Notes: generated by a model not told the origin, from the sequence alone. Positions 25,893 through 35,667 are shown, counted from the stretch's first letter. The stretch is DNA of 64,000 bases from Geminicoccaceae bacterium (GCA_028285265.1 JANQPX010000032.1:124001-188000); one strand, 5' to 3'. Numbers and translations: made by a program.

Positions 25893-27421
25893 GCACCGAT
25901 ACCGGTCTGGAACTCGGCCCTAAATCACTCTCAGCATCGATCGACGATTTCACCAAAGAGAATCACGAATACTACGCGCGACAATTCGAGAGGATCCAAG
26001 GGAAGACCGGCTTTGCTTGGTCCTGGAATTGGGCGGCTGCCCTCGGTGGTCCCCTTTGGGGGGCGTTCCGCGGCCTTTGGGGTTTTTTCTGGACCTTTTT
26101 GGTGTTGGAACTGTTTGCCCTCGTCCAGCTTGGTCGCGGTCTCTGGGGCGATCTCGGTGCCGATCAGATGGCACGTTATGAGAAACTCGCCGCCAACATC
26201 GAACGACGACAGCAGCAGGCGGCTGACGCAGTTGCTGCCGGCAATCAGGCGGCGGCTGACGCCGCTCTCAAAGTCGCCGGCAATCTGCAAAAAGCCGCGG
26301 ACAAGGCGTTAGCTGATGCCCAAGCCGCATCTGCCGAAGCGCTGACTGTACTCGGAACTGGCTTGATCCTGCTCCTTCTGATCAAGTTGATCGAAGGATT
26401 CTATGGCAATATCGCTTATGAGAAGCAGTATCTGCGCTGGCGCGCAAAACCCGACACACTCTCTGGTGTCGGTTGGGAACGCGTCGCGTTCGGAGCCTTT
26501 TTGCTGCTCGGTATTTGGCCGCTGACACTCTATCGCTTCACGGTGAGTGAACCAGCCGAGATCATCACCAAATTTCCGATGAATAAGGAATGGTTCACAC
26601 CCGTCGCGAATTGGATGGAGGGTTGGTTCGACTGGCTGGCCGTCGAGTTTGGCGATGTCTTCAAAGGCGTTACCGGTGCCATCCGTGCTGTGCTCGATGG
26701 TCTCGAAGTGGTCCTTGTCGAGACACCTTGGCCGGTTGTCATGCTTGTAATCGTCGTGATGGCTTGGCGCCTTGCCGGCCCGCGTATCGCGGTTTTCACG
26801 GCTGCCGCACTCGCTTATCTCGCCACGTTTGGCCTTTGGGAAGTCTCGATGGTGACCGTCGCTCTCCTGGGAGCGGCTGCGTTTCTTTGCCTCCTCTTCG
26901 GTATCCCGCTAGGCATCTGGTTCGGTAAAAGCCCTCGCGCTTATGCGGCTGCTTTGCCCGTGCTCGATTTCATGCAGACGATGCCGGCCTTCGTGTACCT
27001 GATTCCCATTATTGCCTTCTTCGGCACGGGCAAACCTCCCGGTGTTCTCGCGACCATTATCTTTGCCATGCCGCCAGTCATCAGACTGACGGCCCTTGGC
27101 ATGCGTCAGGTCCCCGAAGGCACGAAAGAAGCCGCAATCGCGTTTGGCTGCACCAAATGGCAACTGCTGCGCAACGTTGAGATCCCTTTAGCCATGCCCT
27201 CCATCATGACGGGCATCAACCAGACCATTCTTATGTGTCTTTCCATGGTGGTGATCGCATCTCTCATCGGTGCAGGCGGTCTTGGAGCCAACATTCTCGA
27301 GGCCTTGCAGTATGCGGCTAAGGGCCAAGGCATGCTCGCCGGCCTTGCGATCCTATTCTGCGCCATGGTGATCGACCGTATCATCCAAGGCATGTATCGA
27401 CGGCGCATGGAAAACGCCTAG
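25889..27421 (+). CDS. proW: Glycine betaine/proline ABC transporter permease with large N-terminal extension
   Basis: A 510-residue ProW-like permease, longer than the usual 280-350. The C-terminal 260 residues carry the core helices and the EAA loop (FGCTKWQLLRNVEIPLAMP...). The N-terminal 240 residues are extra. They hold a DUF2628-like segment (HEYYARQFERIQGKTGFAWSW, GPLWGAFRGLWGFFW), one or two helices, an Ala/Gln/Lys-rich coiled coil (about 95-150), another membrane helix, and YEKQYLRWRAKPDTL. The extension may sense osmotic or surface conditions; this is inference. The operon ends here. Confidence 0.85.
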   Translation: MSTDTGLELGPKSLSASIDDFTKENHEYYARQFERIQGKTGFAWSWNWAAALGGPLWGAFRGLWGFFWTFLVLELFALVQLGRGLWGDLGADQMARYEKLAANIERRQQQAADAVAAGNQAAADAALKVAGNLQKAADKALADAQAASAEALTVLGTGLILLLLIKLIEGFYGNIAYEKQYLRWRAKPDTLSGVGWERVAFGAFLLLGIWPLTLYRFTVSEPAEIITKFPMNKEWFTPVANWMEGWFDWLAVEFGDVFKGVTGAIRAVLDGLEVVLVETPWPVVMLVIVVMAWRLAGPRIAVFTAAALAYLATFGLWEVSMVTVALLGAAAFLCLLFGIPLGIWFGKSPRAYAAALPVLDFMQTMPAFVYLIPIIAFFGTGKPPGVLATIIFAMPPVIRLTALGMRQVPEGTKEAAIAFGCTKWQLLRNVEIPLAMPSIMTGINQTILMCLSMVVIASLIGAGGLGANILEALQYAAKGQGMLAGLAILFCAMVIDRIIQGMYRRRMENA

Positions 27422-27908
27422 GGATCAGAGGCATAGCGTCTCCGATACGGACCCCAACGGCGCCCCACGAGCGCCTGGGCAAGAGACCTCGGCAGGCTAG
27501 CCGTGGTCTGGTTCTGGTACGGGCCAGCGCTCAAGGTATGGAGCACGCGCCGTGCTGAGCCGAGCCAGCGCCTCGTGGCGAAGGGTGCCATAAGAGCGGT
27601 CGGTTGCCCGGGACCTGGATGTGGCGTTGGCGGCATTGTCCGGTACGCCCCAGCGACGGATGCGTTGGCAAAGGCTTCACCATCGGCTCGATCCGCAGCC
27701 TTGGTTGTCTCGGTACAGCAGCGGAACCAGCCCCGCCGCAACGAGATCGCAATAGGTGTCCACAAGGCGCCTTCTTGTACGAAGCCCCTACAGGTTCTGG
27801 TGTAAACCGGCTTCACCCTCAACTTTAAGCAGAGTTTTTATCTTGAATTCTCTCCAATGATATCCTCTTAATTGCGGGAACCTTAGCGAGGAGGTGACGG
27901 CGCAATCC
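27422..27908. other. Intergenic region, no recognised gene
   Basis: About 490 bp. Several overlapping frames stay open on both strands (for example 27418-27822 minus), but none shows family motifs or a convincing ribosome-binding site, and their composition is Arg/Pro/Ala-rich as expected of shadow frames in GC-rich DNA. The last 70 bp are AT-rich and probably hold the promoter of the ArsR gene. Confidence 0.5.
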
Positions 27909-28256
27909 ATGGATCATCCCGAAGAGCAGGTCTCGAAAGCTGCCGAATTTCTTAAGGCACTAGCCAATCCCAACCGCTTGATGATCCTTTGCCTTCTATT
28001 GGACGGCGAGTATGCGGTCAGCGAACTGGAAGACAGGCTCGAGCTTCGCCAACCGACACTCTCCCAACAGCTCGCACGTCTTCGCGAAGACAAGCTGGTT
28101 GAGACCAGGCGGGACGGCAAGCAGATCTATTATAGCCTGGCGAGCGATAAAGTTCGGCGCACGATTGCCCTGCTCGACGACATGTTCTGCTCCGGCGCTC
28201 TCGCGGCAGGCGAACTGGATCATCGAAAGGACACGATCCTCGAACGAACCGGGTAG
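27909..28256 (+). CDS. ArsR-family regulator, BigR/SqrR-like persulfide sensor candidate
   Basis: 115 residues from the ATG at 27909, with GGAGGTGA upstream. It is a full ArsR winged helix: LKALANPNRLMILCLLLDGE, recognition helix RQPTLSQQLARLRED, wing RRDGKQIYYSL. Two cysteines, C28 and C94, are 66 residues apart. Those positions and that spacing match the dithiol pair of SqrR/BigR, which forms a tetrasulfide bridge with reactive sulfur. No sulfide oxidation gene is adjacent, so the target genes are unknown. Confidence 0.82.
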   Translation: MDHPEEQVSKAAEFLKALANPNRLMILCLLLDGEYAVSELEDRLELRQPTLSQQLARLREDKLVETRRDGKQIYYSLASDKVRRTIALLDDMFCSGALAAGELDHRKDTILERTG

Positions 28257-28553
28257 TTCCGCCCGGCTATCCCGGTGGTCATTCAAGGCGTTTCGGGAGC
28301 GCTTTGGCCCTTCTCGAGAGCGACACGATCACCGAGGACTGACGAGAATTGTACAGCCCGGCAAGGTGACAAGGCCGGACCGATCAAGGGCGACTCAGGC
28401 CGTGGCATTGATTTCGTCACTGAGACCTCCAAAAGCTGGTGACGCGATCCTCGCGTCAAGCTCCGATAGCTCGAATACCGCATTGTCACGGCGCTCGACC
28501 CACGGCAAGCTTAGAGGCGTTCCAAAAGACCACGAGAATCGGGAGAGGTGATC

Positions 28554-29726
28554 ATGTCGATGCAGGCTGCCGTCGATAACATCCTGAAGTCCGCCATCGA
28601 TCGAGGCGATGTTCCTGGCGTTGTGGCGTTGGCAACCGATAAAGACGGTGTTTTCTATGAGCGTGGTTTCGGAGAGCGGGTGCTCGGATCAGGCGTTGCC
28701 ATGACGCCAGACACCGTCGTCTGGATCGCTTCGATGACCAAAGCGGTGACGGGCGCGGCCGCCATGCAGCTCGTGGAACAGGGCAGGCTGCATTTGGATC
28801 GTGCGGCTAGCCACATCCTTCCGGAGCTCGCCCAAGTCCAGGTCTTTGATGGCTTTGATTCCGACGGTAAGGCGAGGCTGCGTCGCCCGGCTTCAGAGAT
28901 TACCCTTCGGCATCTTTTGACCCATACATCTGGCTTTAGCTACGATATCTGGAATGCAGATCTGGCAAAGTATCAAGAGGAGCAAGGCATTCCTGGCGTC
29001 ATATCCTGCGAGAATGCCGCACTTTCTACCCCGCTCACCTTCGACCCTGGCGAGCGCTGGGATTATGGTATCGGTATCGACTGGGCCGGCAAAATGGTGG
29101 AAGCGGTCAGCGGTCAAACCCTTGGCGATTATCTCAAAGACCATCTATTTGCCCCACTCGGTATGAGCGACACGGCCTTCAAGATCACCGATGAGATGCG
29201 AGAACGCATGGCAAAAATTCATGCGCGCGGCGATGACGATAGCCTGGTTGCAACCGACATCGAAATTCCACAAGAACCGGAATTCGAGATGGGGGGAGGC
29301 GGCCTCTATTCTACCATCGGAGATTACGGAAAGTTCGTGCGTATGATCCTGAATGACGGCAAGTCTGATGACGGCAAAGCCGTCCTACAGCCGGATACCG
29401 TCGCCGCGATGTCCACCAACCAAATGGGTGACACACGTGTCACAGCATTGAAAACAGCCATGCCCCCTTACTCCAATGACGCGGAGTTTTTCCCCGGTAT
29501 GCCAAAGACCTGGGGGCTATCGTTCATGATCAACACGGAACAAGCGTCAACAGGCCGGAGTGCCGGCAGCCTCGCCTGGGCTGGACTCGCGAATTCCTAT
29601 TATTGGATCGATCCAAGGCGTGGGATCGGTGGCGTTTATGCGACGCAAATCATTCCGTTTGTCGACAAAATGTCTCTGCCGTTGTTTCTCGACTTCGAGA
29701 AGGCGATCTATGACCATCTGAATTAG
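28554..29726 (+). CDS. Serine hydrolase of the beta-lactamase class C / EstB family
   Basis: 390 residues from the ATG at 28554, which has GGGAGAGG six bases upstream. The S-x-x-K motif is SMTK (S60, K63), the Y-x-N position reads YGI in WDYGIGIDW, and MGGGGLYSTIGDYGKF is the usual third block. There is no signal peptide, so it is probably cytoplasmic and an esterase or peptidase rather than a penicillin-resistance enzyme. About 300 bp upstream hold no gene. Confidence 0.88.
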   Translation: MSMQAAVDNILKSAIDRGDVPGVVALATDKDGVFYERGFGERVLGSGVAMTPDTVVWIASMTKAVTGAAAMQLVEQGRLHLDRAASHILPELAQVQVFDGFDSDGKARLRRPASEITLRHLLTHTSGFSYDIWNADLAKYQEEQGIPGVISCENAALSTPLTFDPGERWDYGIGIDWAGKMVEAVSGQTLGDYLKDHLFAPLGMSDTAFKITDEMRERMAKIHARGDDDSLVATDIEIPQEPEFEMGGGGLYSTIGDYGKFVRMILNDGKSDDGKAVLQPDTVAAMSTNQMGDTRVTALKTAMPPYSNDAEFFPGMPKTWGLSFMINTEQASTGRSAGSLAWAGLANSYYWIDPRRGIGGVYATQIIPFVDKMSLPLFLDFEKAIYDHLN

Positions 29727-29933
29727 AGAGAAGCCGATCGGATCAACGGAGATACAGAGGGTCATTACGATCGGTTGGCGGCATTGTCTGACAAGAAGCA
29801 GCGAACCTCTCGTCGCATGCTGCACGATCGGGCAAAGCCGCCGCCCGTTCTCGTTGACGAGCCACGCTTGCTCGCCATGGCATCAACCCGAGATGCGCCA
29901 TGACCAAGCCTGTGAGTTGCGAATGGCTCTTTT

Positions 29934-29947
29934 GAAGATCGATCTTC
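29934..29947. repeat. 14-bp perfect palindrome GAAGATCGATCTTC
   Basis: It lies between the convergent ends of the serine hydrolase and the aldehyde dehydrogenase, and is followed by a short direct repeat (ACGGATC twice, at about 29949 and 29960). There is no T-run. It may be a weak transcription-end structure or chance. Confidence 0.4.
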
Positions 29948-29977
29948 GACGGATCTGTGACGGATCCCAAGACGGCA

Positions 29978-31441
29978 TCATTGCGGCCAGGGCAGTGAGT
30001 AGGTCTTAACGTTTGTGAACGACCTCATCGCTTCGATCACGCCTTCCTTATAGCCAAGACCACTGTCCTTGATACCGCCAAAAGGTGACATTTCGATACG
30101 GTAGCCCGGCACCTCCCAGATATTTACCGTCCCAACATCCAGACCGTCGATATAGGTTGTCATACGATCGAGGCGGTTCGTGCAGACACCCGACGAAAGG
30201 CCAAATGCTGTGCTGTTAGCGATTGCCATGGTCACCTGATCGTCATTAGGCACACGGACAATTGGGATCACAGGGCCGAACGTTTCCTCGACAACAAGCT
30301 CTTCGGTGTAAGGAACGCGATCGATAACGATCGGCGGAAGCAAGGCGCCCACGCGCTCGGGGTGGTAGAGAACGTCGGCGCCAGCCTTGCCCGCCTTCAG
30401 CGCACGCTGCTCAAATAGCGCTGCCGCTTCGGCATGGATGACCGTGCCGAGATCGGTCTCGGGGTCCATGGGGTCGCCATAGCGAATGGTTTTTGCCTTT
30501 TCCAGAACCAGCGGCACAAAGCGATCTGCGACGGCTTCTTGGCAAAGAATGCGTTTGACCGCGGTACAGCGTTGGCCTGAGTTTTTGGTCGAGCCAGCGA
30601 CGGCCAGTTCCGCAGCTTTGTCGAGATCCTCATCAGCGAGATCGTCGCAAATGATCAGAGGATCGTTGCCGCCCAACTCCAAGACCGTTCGACAATAGCC
30701 GGCCTTTGACGCAACCAGCTTGCCCACCGCAACACTGCCGGTAAAGGTAATCAGATCGATCGCCGAGTTGATCACCATCTCCTCGCCAATCTCGGTAGGA
30801 CATCCCGTAACAACGGAAAGCATTTCCGGCGGGAGTCCCGCTTCGTAGACGAGATCGGCCAGCATCAGTGCCGTGAGCGGAGTCAGTTCAGCCGGCTTCA
30901 CCACCATACAATTGTTGGTAGCGATCGCCGGTGCAATCTTATGGGCGACCATATTGAGAGGATGATTGAAGGGTGTGATCGCTGAAATCGCTGTCAGTGG
31001 TTGCCGCTTCGTAAAGATTTTGCGCGCTCGACCTTGAGGCGTCAGATCACAGGAGAATGTCTCGCCATCGTCCTGGATACAAAGCTGGCCGGTCAGCGAA
31101 AAGACATCATAGGCCCGGCCAACTTCGTAGTATGAGTCCTTCTTCGAGATGCCAAGCTCAAGCGTAATGAGGTCCGATAGCTCGTCACGCCGATGGACCA
31201 GAAGCTCCGCCGTTCGCAGCAGAATCTGCTGCCGCTCGTATCGGCTGAGCTTGGGCGTAGACTTTGCGGCAATCGAGAGGGCTTCCTTGGCATGAGCGGC
31301 ACCGCCCGCTGGCACCGTTCCGATGACCGCATTAGTGTAGGGGTAGCGCACCTCGATGACGTCATTCGTGTCGACTTTTCTGCCAGCAATGCGCATCGGC
31401 TCGTGGCGAATGTGGTAATCCTGCGACTGGGCGTTGTGCAT
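29978..31441 (-). CDS. NAD(P)-dependent aldehyde dehydrogenase, PhnY-like (phosphonoacetaldehyde dehydrogenase)
   Basis: A 487-residue ALDH. Key residues: the oxyanion Asn in TPFNHPLN, the general-base Glu in LELGGND, and the nucleophile Cys in [11 protein letters not shown]. The stretches [27 protein letters not shown] and [12 protein letters not shown] resemble PhnY, which oxidises phosphonoacetaldehyde to phosphonoacetate during 2-aminoethylphosphonate breakdown. The expected partners PhnW and PhnA are not in the window, so the substrate is a family-level guess. Confidence 0.8.
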   Translation of the reverse strand: MHNAQSQDYHIRHEPMRIAGRKVDTNDVIEVRYPYTNAVIGTVPAGGAAHAKEALSIAAKSTPKLSRYERQQILLRTAELLVHRRDELSDLITLELGISKKDSYYEVGRAYDVFSLTGQLCIQDDGETFSCDLTPQGRARKIFTKRQPLTAISAITPFNHPLNMVAHKIAPAIATNNCMVVKPAELTPLTALMLADLVYEAGLPPEMLSVVTGCPTEIGEEMVINSAIDLITFTGSVAVGKLVASKAGYCRTVLELGGNDPLIICDDLADEDLDKAAELAVAGSTKNSGQRCTAVKRILCQEAVADRFVPLVLEKAKTIRYGDPMDPETDLGTVIHAEAAALFEQRALKAGKAGADVLYHPERVGALLPPIVIDRVPYTEELVVEETFGPVIPIVRVPNDDQVTMAIANSTAFGLSSGVCTNRLDRMTTYIDGLDVGTVNIWEVPGYRIEMSPFGGIKDSGLGYKEGVIEAMRSFTNVKTYSLPWPQ

Positions 31442-31816
31442 CGTTGGCTCCGCAGATGATGGTGGGTAAGAGCGACATCGATGGGTCCAGCTCTCCGAGA
31501 ATGAACGATGCCGGCAGGTCGTTCAGCCGTCTGGTGCTGCGAGGAATGCGTCCTGATCATCGGGTGGGAAGTGAGTTCGTTCATGTCGCCAATCGCCTTC
31601 GCGCCTGGCTCGAATTGCAGCCTCGATGATGTCTTGTGACCGGGGGGCGGCGGCCAACGCCTGGTAGGGGGCACCCAGGGAGTATCCTCAGCATGGAACA
31701 CGACCCGCTGGTCAAGATCCCTATTGATCGCCGTCGTCAGTTTCCTCGTCCCCGAGCCAGAACGATCTTAAGAGATCTGTCTTCGTGTTAACGATCGAGG
31801 GCATCCGCAACATGCA
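31442..31816. other. Intergenic region, no recognised gene
   Basis: About 375 bp between the aldehyde dehydrogenase start and the MipA stop. Short frames only, without motifs; it should hold the promoter for the dehydrogenase gene. Confidence 0.5.
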
Positions 31817-32599
31817 TTAAAAGCTGTAGGTCAGCGCTGCCCCGCCAAAGATCTGATTCGCATTGCCGACATCATCGACAATCGGGCTGTCGGCAGCATC
31901 GTCTAGAAGGCGTTTGTAGGAGAGGATACCCGTTAGGCCCCAACCTTCGCGCCGACCATGCTGCAGGTTGAGGGTCACGCCGACGTCTTTGAAGCCGGCA
32001 TCAGCATCAAATTCATCAAGGCCGCTCGCGACGGAATCACCAGCATTGATACCAAAATACGTTTCCATGAAATCGCCATTGGCGTAGGTGCTGGAGACGA
32101 TGACAGTCGATGCGAGCAAGGGATGAAACCGAGCCCGATAGCCAAGTTCGGCAGAGATCAAATACCCATCATGCCCGCCGGCGACGTCGTGGGTCGCTGT
32201 CAAGCCAGCAATGACACCTCGATTGAACAGCCGAACAAAACCGCCCACTTCGAGAGCGGCATCAATGTTCCCGAGATCATCAACAGCATCGTCATCAACA
32301 TCATTGCGTGGAAAGCGGTAGTTGATGATGGGACCGGCACTGAACATTCCGGCAGTCAGCAGGGTCGCCCGCAACCCTGTACCCCGAAGCTCGACCGATT
32401 GTTTGCCAAAACCCGCCCGTGCGACAAGGATCGGAATCGGATTGTACTCATTGGCTCCCTCATAATCGGGAGCTACACCGACGCCAGCACCGAGCGTCAG
32501 ATCCCACCCGGTTGCGGATGCCGGCAAGGCCCAAACCAGTGCCAGCAAACTGACGGCACCAGCTGAGCAGGTTGAGGATCGCTTCGCTTGAGAGGTCAT
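31817..32599 (-). CDS. MipA/OmpV-family outer-membrane protein
   Basis: About 260 residues from the ATG at 32599; ATG codons a few residues upstream are alternatives. A signal peptide (Cys-Ser-Ala-rich, ending ALPASA) precedes GWDLTLGAGVGVAPDYEGA, the MipA/OmpV opening. Alternating amphipathic strands follow (RGTGLRATLLTAG, GPIINYRFPRND), with a terminal aromatic Phe (ALTYSF), as expected of an outer-membrane barrel. Function is probably scaffold or porin. It sits downstream of hpaH with a 400-bp gap. Confidence 0.85.
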   Translation of the reverse strand: MTSQAKRSSTCSAGAVSLLALVWALPASATGWDLTLGAGVGVAPDYEGANEYNPIPILVARAGFGKQSVELRGTGLRATLLTAGMFSAGPIINYRFPRNDVDDDAVDDLGNIDAALEVGGFVRLFNRGVIAGLTATHDVAGGHDGYLISAELGYRARFHPLLASTVIVSSTYANGDFMETYFGINAGDSVASGLDEFDADAGFKDVGVTLNLQHGRREGWGLTGILSYKRLLDDAADSPIVDDVGNANQIFGGAALTYSF

Positions 32600-32993
32600 C
32601 TCATGGTCCATTTCCAAGACGTCTGTTGCACATGACGGCCTCGCACAGCGGCCTGATCTACGTCAATCGTACGATATCATCATGACGTCAGGGGCCCCGA
32701 ATCGAGGGGCCATGCCGGTGCACCATGCAGCAAAGGCATCGATTGAGAGGCTTCCGTCGCTTGATACGGCGTGACGCCAAGTCATGATGTCGACGGAGAA
32801 CGTTGAATCGATCTGATAACACGCCATCCACATTCCTGGGCGCTCAGGCCCAAGCACTCGAGGTTCATCCTGCTAAGTTAGCGACAGTCTGCCGATGCTA
32901 TCAACGATCATGGTCTTGAAAGACCGGGTGTACAGGCAACAAGAATCTGATCTGGACAGACCAATCCCACGTCATGAACAACGCGGTTCGGGC
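32600..32993. other. Intergenic region with one doubtful 64-codon frame
   Basis: About 390 bp between hpaH and the MipA gene. A minus-strand frame at 32663-32857 encodes 64 residues without recognised motif or clear ribosome-binding site. No hairpin plus T-run terminator was found. Confidence 0.4.
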
Positions 32994-33794
32994 TCAAGCA
33001 AAGTTGATCCCAACCGAGCCAAACGAACCGAAGTCGGCATGGATCCGGGTCGTCGGAGGACATTCTAAGGGACGGATGAACGAGCCTGAAAGAATCACCT
33101 GCCCGGCTTGAATGGCTTGACCGTAGTCGGCCATACGCCGGGCAAGCCAGCGCACGCTCAGTACCGGATCGTTCAGAACGCCAGCGCCAAGCCCGGTTTC
33201 TTCTACCTCATTATTCCGCGATACGATGGCACCGACCCAACGAAGATCATCTGCCTCAACGGGGTGGCGCTCGGTACCGAGCACAATGCCGGCATTGGCA
33301 GCGTTGTCGCTGATGGTATCGACGATCTTTCTCGTGACCCCGGTCACAGGATCCTTGCGGAAGACACGTGTATCCAGGATCTCAATGGCAGGTGTGACAT
33401 AGTCGGTTGCCGCGATCACATCGTCACGCGTGATCGTCTCACCTGCGAGTGATGCTTTCATCACAAAGGCAATCTCGACCTCAATGCGCGGCTGAATGAA
33501 GCGGCCAGGAGGCACTGTGGCACCATTGTCGAACACCATGTCATCGAAAAGGACCCCGCTGTCGGGGATATCGATCCCGAGTGCCGCCTGCATGGCCTTC
33601 GAGGTCAGGCCGATTTTCCAGCCGATGATCTCGCGGCCAGCGGCAAGCTTTTTGTCGATCAGCGCCGTCTGGATCGCATAGGCATCGTCCATGGTCATGC
33701 CGGGAAAGCGATGCGACAGCAAGCCGATCTGCCGTCCTGCCTGCTCAGCCTCAAAAAGATCGAGCGCAGCGCCGATATGATCCTCAGGCGTCAT
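32994..33794 (-). CDS. hpaH: 2-oxo-hept-4-ene-1,7-dioate hydratase
   Basis: A 266-residue Mg-dependent hydratase of the homoprotocatechuate meta pathway, which hydrates 2-oxohept-enedioate to 4-hydroxy-2-oxoheptanedioate. It shares the fold of 4-oxalocrotonate decarboxylase/2-oxopent-4-enoate hydratase: GWKIGLTSKAMQ, QPRIEVEIAFVM (metal-binding Glu residues), DYVTPAIEILDTR and a C-terminal ADFGSFGSVGINF. Its ATG overlaps the hpaG stop by four bases. Last gene of the hpa operon. Confidence 0.9.
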   Translation of the reverse strand: MTPEDHIGAALDLFEAEQAGRQIGLLSHRFPGMTMDDAYAIQTALIDKKLAAGREIIGWKIGLTSKAMQAALGIDIPDSGVLFDDMVFDNGATVPPGRFIQPRIEVEIAFVMKASLAGETITRDDVIAATDYVTPAIEILDTRVFRKDPVTGVTRKIVDTISDNAANAGIVLGTERHPVEADDLRWVGAIVSRNNEVEETGLGAGVLNDPVLSVRWLARRMADYGQAIQAGQVILSGSFIRPLECPPTTRIHADFGSFGSVGINFA

Positions 33795-34642
33795 GTCTCA
33801 TCCTCGATGCTATTGATCAGCTTGCCGATTCCTTCGGCCTCAACCTCAACAACATCACCGGGACGCAGGAAGACGGGTGGTTCGAGTCGAGCGCCGGCAC
33901 CGGTTGGCGTGCCCGTGACGATGACGTCGCCCGGCACAAGCTTGGTGAAGGTTGAGATATAGGCAATCTGCCGAGGGATAGGGTAGAGCATGCGGCTGGT
34001 ACGGTCCTGCTGCCTGACGTCGCCATTCACACGCGTGATGATCTCGACGCCCTTCAACTGATCAGGATTCGTGAACGGCACGATCCAAGGTCCGATCGCA
34101 CCGGAACGTTCCCAATTCTTGCCCTGTGTTACATTGAACTTGGCGTGGCGGGTCCAATCACGAATCGTCCCTTCATTGCAAAGGGTCATGGCGGCAATGT
34201 GGTTGTAAGCATCTGCCTCGGGAATGCGCCGTCCAGCCTTGCCGATAACGACGGCGATCTCGCCTTCATAATCAAGCTTGTCGCTCTCCGGCGGACGGAT
34301 CAGCGGCTGACCATGGCCGGTAAAGCTCCTGGCGAAGCGGGGAAACAAGGACATATGGGTGGCCTCTGCCTGACCATCTTTGTATTCGGCATTGCGATCC
34401 GGGAAGTTCACACCGACGCAGATGATCTTTTCGGGCGACGGGATCGGAATCTCAAATCGGACATCTTGATGGAGAGGCTCCAACGTCTCCGCTTTGGCAG
34501 CAAGTTGGTCAAGTCCGCCATCTCGGACGACGTCACGCAGCGTTGGCCAGTTCAAGAAATGCGCGGAAAGCGGTATCAAGCCTTCATCCGTGACAGCGCC
34601 ATAAAAGGTCTGACCCTGATAGTTGTAGGTCGAAAAGCGCAT
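33791..34642 (-). CDS. hpaG: FAH-family isomerase/decarboxylase of the homoprotocatechuate pathway
   Basis: 283 residues from the ATG at 34642, which has GGAG six bases upstream. Fumarylacetoacetate-hydrolase fold: EKIICVGVNFPDRNAE, LDYEGEIAVVIGKAGRRI (metal-binding Glu), KNWERSGAIGPWIV, and TGTPTGAGARLEPP at the end. In the hpa pathway this fold decarboxylates and isomerises 5-oxo-pent-3-ene-1,2,5-tricarboxylate. E. coli HpaG is a two-domain tandem protein; this one has a single domain. Confidence 0.82.
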   Translation of the reverse strand: MRFSTYNYQGQTFYGAVTDEGLIPLSAHFLNWPTLRDVVRDGGLDQLAAKAETLEPLHQDVRFEIPIPSPEKIICVGVNFPDRNAEYKDGQAEATHMSLFPRFARSFTGHGQPLIRPPESDKLDYEGEIAVVIGKAGRRIPEADAYNHIAAMTLCNEGTIRDWTRHAKFNVTQGKNWERSGAIGPWIVPFTNPDQLKGVEIITRVNGDVRQQDRTSRMLYPIPRQIAYISTFTKLVPGDVIVTGTPTGAGARLEPPVFLRPGDVVEVEAEGIGKLINSIEDET

Positions 34643-34668
34643 CTTGCTCTCCGTGTCTTGCCGCAACT

Positions 34669-35649
34669 TCAAGGGGCAACAATCGGTTGAGCCTTGAGCG
34701 TGGGCTCGCCAACCTCAACCCCTTGGAACTGACTGCCCTCGTCAAACCAGCTTCGGGGCGCCGGCGCGCCCCAGAGCGTTTGTCGCTGAGGGTCTTTTAG
34801 ATCCCATTTGATCGGCTCGTGGTCGGGATCAACGGTCTGGTAATCGGCATTATAGATTTCGATACGATGACCGTCGGGGTCCCGGATGTAGAGGAAAAAC
34901 GCGTTCGAGATTCCATGGCGGCCGGGGCCGCGCTCGATAGAGGAGAGCCAGCCCGTGGTCGACATTAGATCGAGGAATTCGATGATATGGAGGGGCGATC
35001 CAACCCAAAAGGCCGTGTGATGGAGCCGAGGCCCGCGTCCATTGGTAAAGGCGACATCATGGACGCCACCTTTTCGGTGCATCCACACGGCCCAACACTT
35101 TCCGGTCTCGGCGTCCTCGGTGTATTCGGTCGCACGAAAGCCTATCTCATTGTAAAAGGCGACCGATGCGTCGACATCGATACTGAACATATTGAAGTGG
35201 TCGATGCGAAGTGGTTTGACTCCCGAATAGAGCTTGTACTGCTGGTGGATCGGCGCGAGACGCTCCATGCGCACATAGAACTCTAAAGGCGTACCAAAAG
35301 GATCGCGCGTTTTGAGTGTGCGGCCCATCTGCGGATGGTCAACCCAGGCCGTCGGCATCGCTTTGCTACGAAAGAAGGTCTCGGCCTTGTCGAGATCGGG
35401 GGCGTCATAGAGCTTAAAGCCCAGAACATTCACCTCGGAGACCCCGGCCTTTTCTAGCTTAATGCAATGATGGCCACGCTCTTCCATGGCGCGAAGATAG
35501 ATCTCGCGGTCGTTTTCCTCGGTGACCTGAAGACCGAGCAGATCGACATAAAAGGCACGGGACTTCGCAAGGTCTTTGACCCGGTAGACAACGTGGCTGA
35601 GGCGAACAATGTTGAAAGGTGGATAAAGGACTGGGGCTGGAACCGGCAA
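34669..35649 (-). CDS. hpaD: 3,4-dihydroxyphenylacetate 2,3-dioxygenase (extradiol, VOC fold)
   Basis: A 326-residue ring-cleavage enzyme. Four beta-alpha-beta-beta-beta modules give two VOC domains. Metal ligands are the His in RIDHFNMF, the His in RLHHTAFW and the Glu in HRIEIYNAD. This is the type-I homoprotocatechuate 2,3-dioxygenase pattern (Brevibacterium/Arthrobacter Fe or Mn enzymes), not the LigB-type HpaD of E. coli. The start is a TTG with GGGAG eight bases upstream. It lies 18 bp after hpaE. Confidence 0.9.
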   Translation of the reverse strand: MPVPAPVLYPPFNIVRLSHVVYRVKDLAKSRAFYVDLLGLQVTEENDREIYLRAMEERGHHCIKLEKAGVSEVNVLGFKLYDAPDLDKAETFFRSKAMPTAWVDHPQMGRTLKTRDPFGTPLEFYVRMERLAPIHQQYKLYSGVKPLRIDHFNMFSIDVDASVAFYNEIGFRATEYTEDAETGKCWAVWMHRKGGVHDVAFTNGRGPRLHHTAFWVGSPLHIIEFLDLMSTTGWLSSIERGPGRHGISNAFFLYIRDPDGHRIEIYNADYQTVDPDHEPIKWDLKDPQRQTLWGAPAPRSWFDEGSQFQGVEVGEPTLKAQPIVAP

Positions 35650-35667
35650 CGTTTAGACTCCCACCAT

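Noticed and set aside
27418..27822. Minus-strand frame of 134 codons after the permease gene
   Set aside because: Overlapping open frames exist on both strands here, the composition is Arg/Pro-rich, and there is no motif or ribosome-binding site.
31958..32566. Plus-strand frame (202 codons) opposite the MipA gene
   Set aside because: The minus strand has a signal peptide and barrel pattern; this frame has none.
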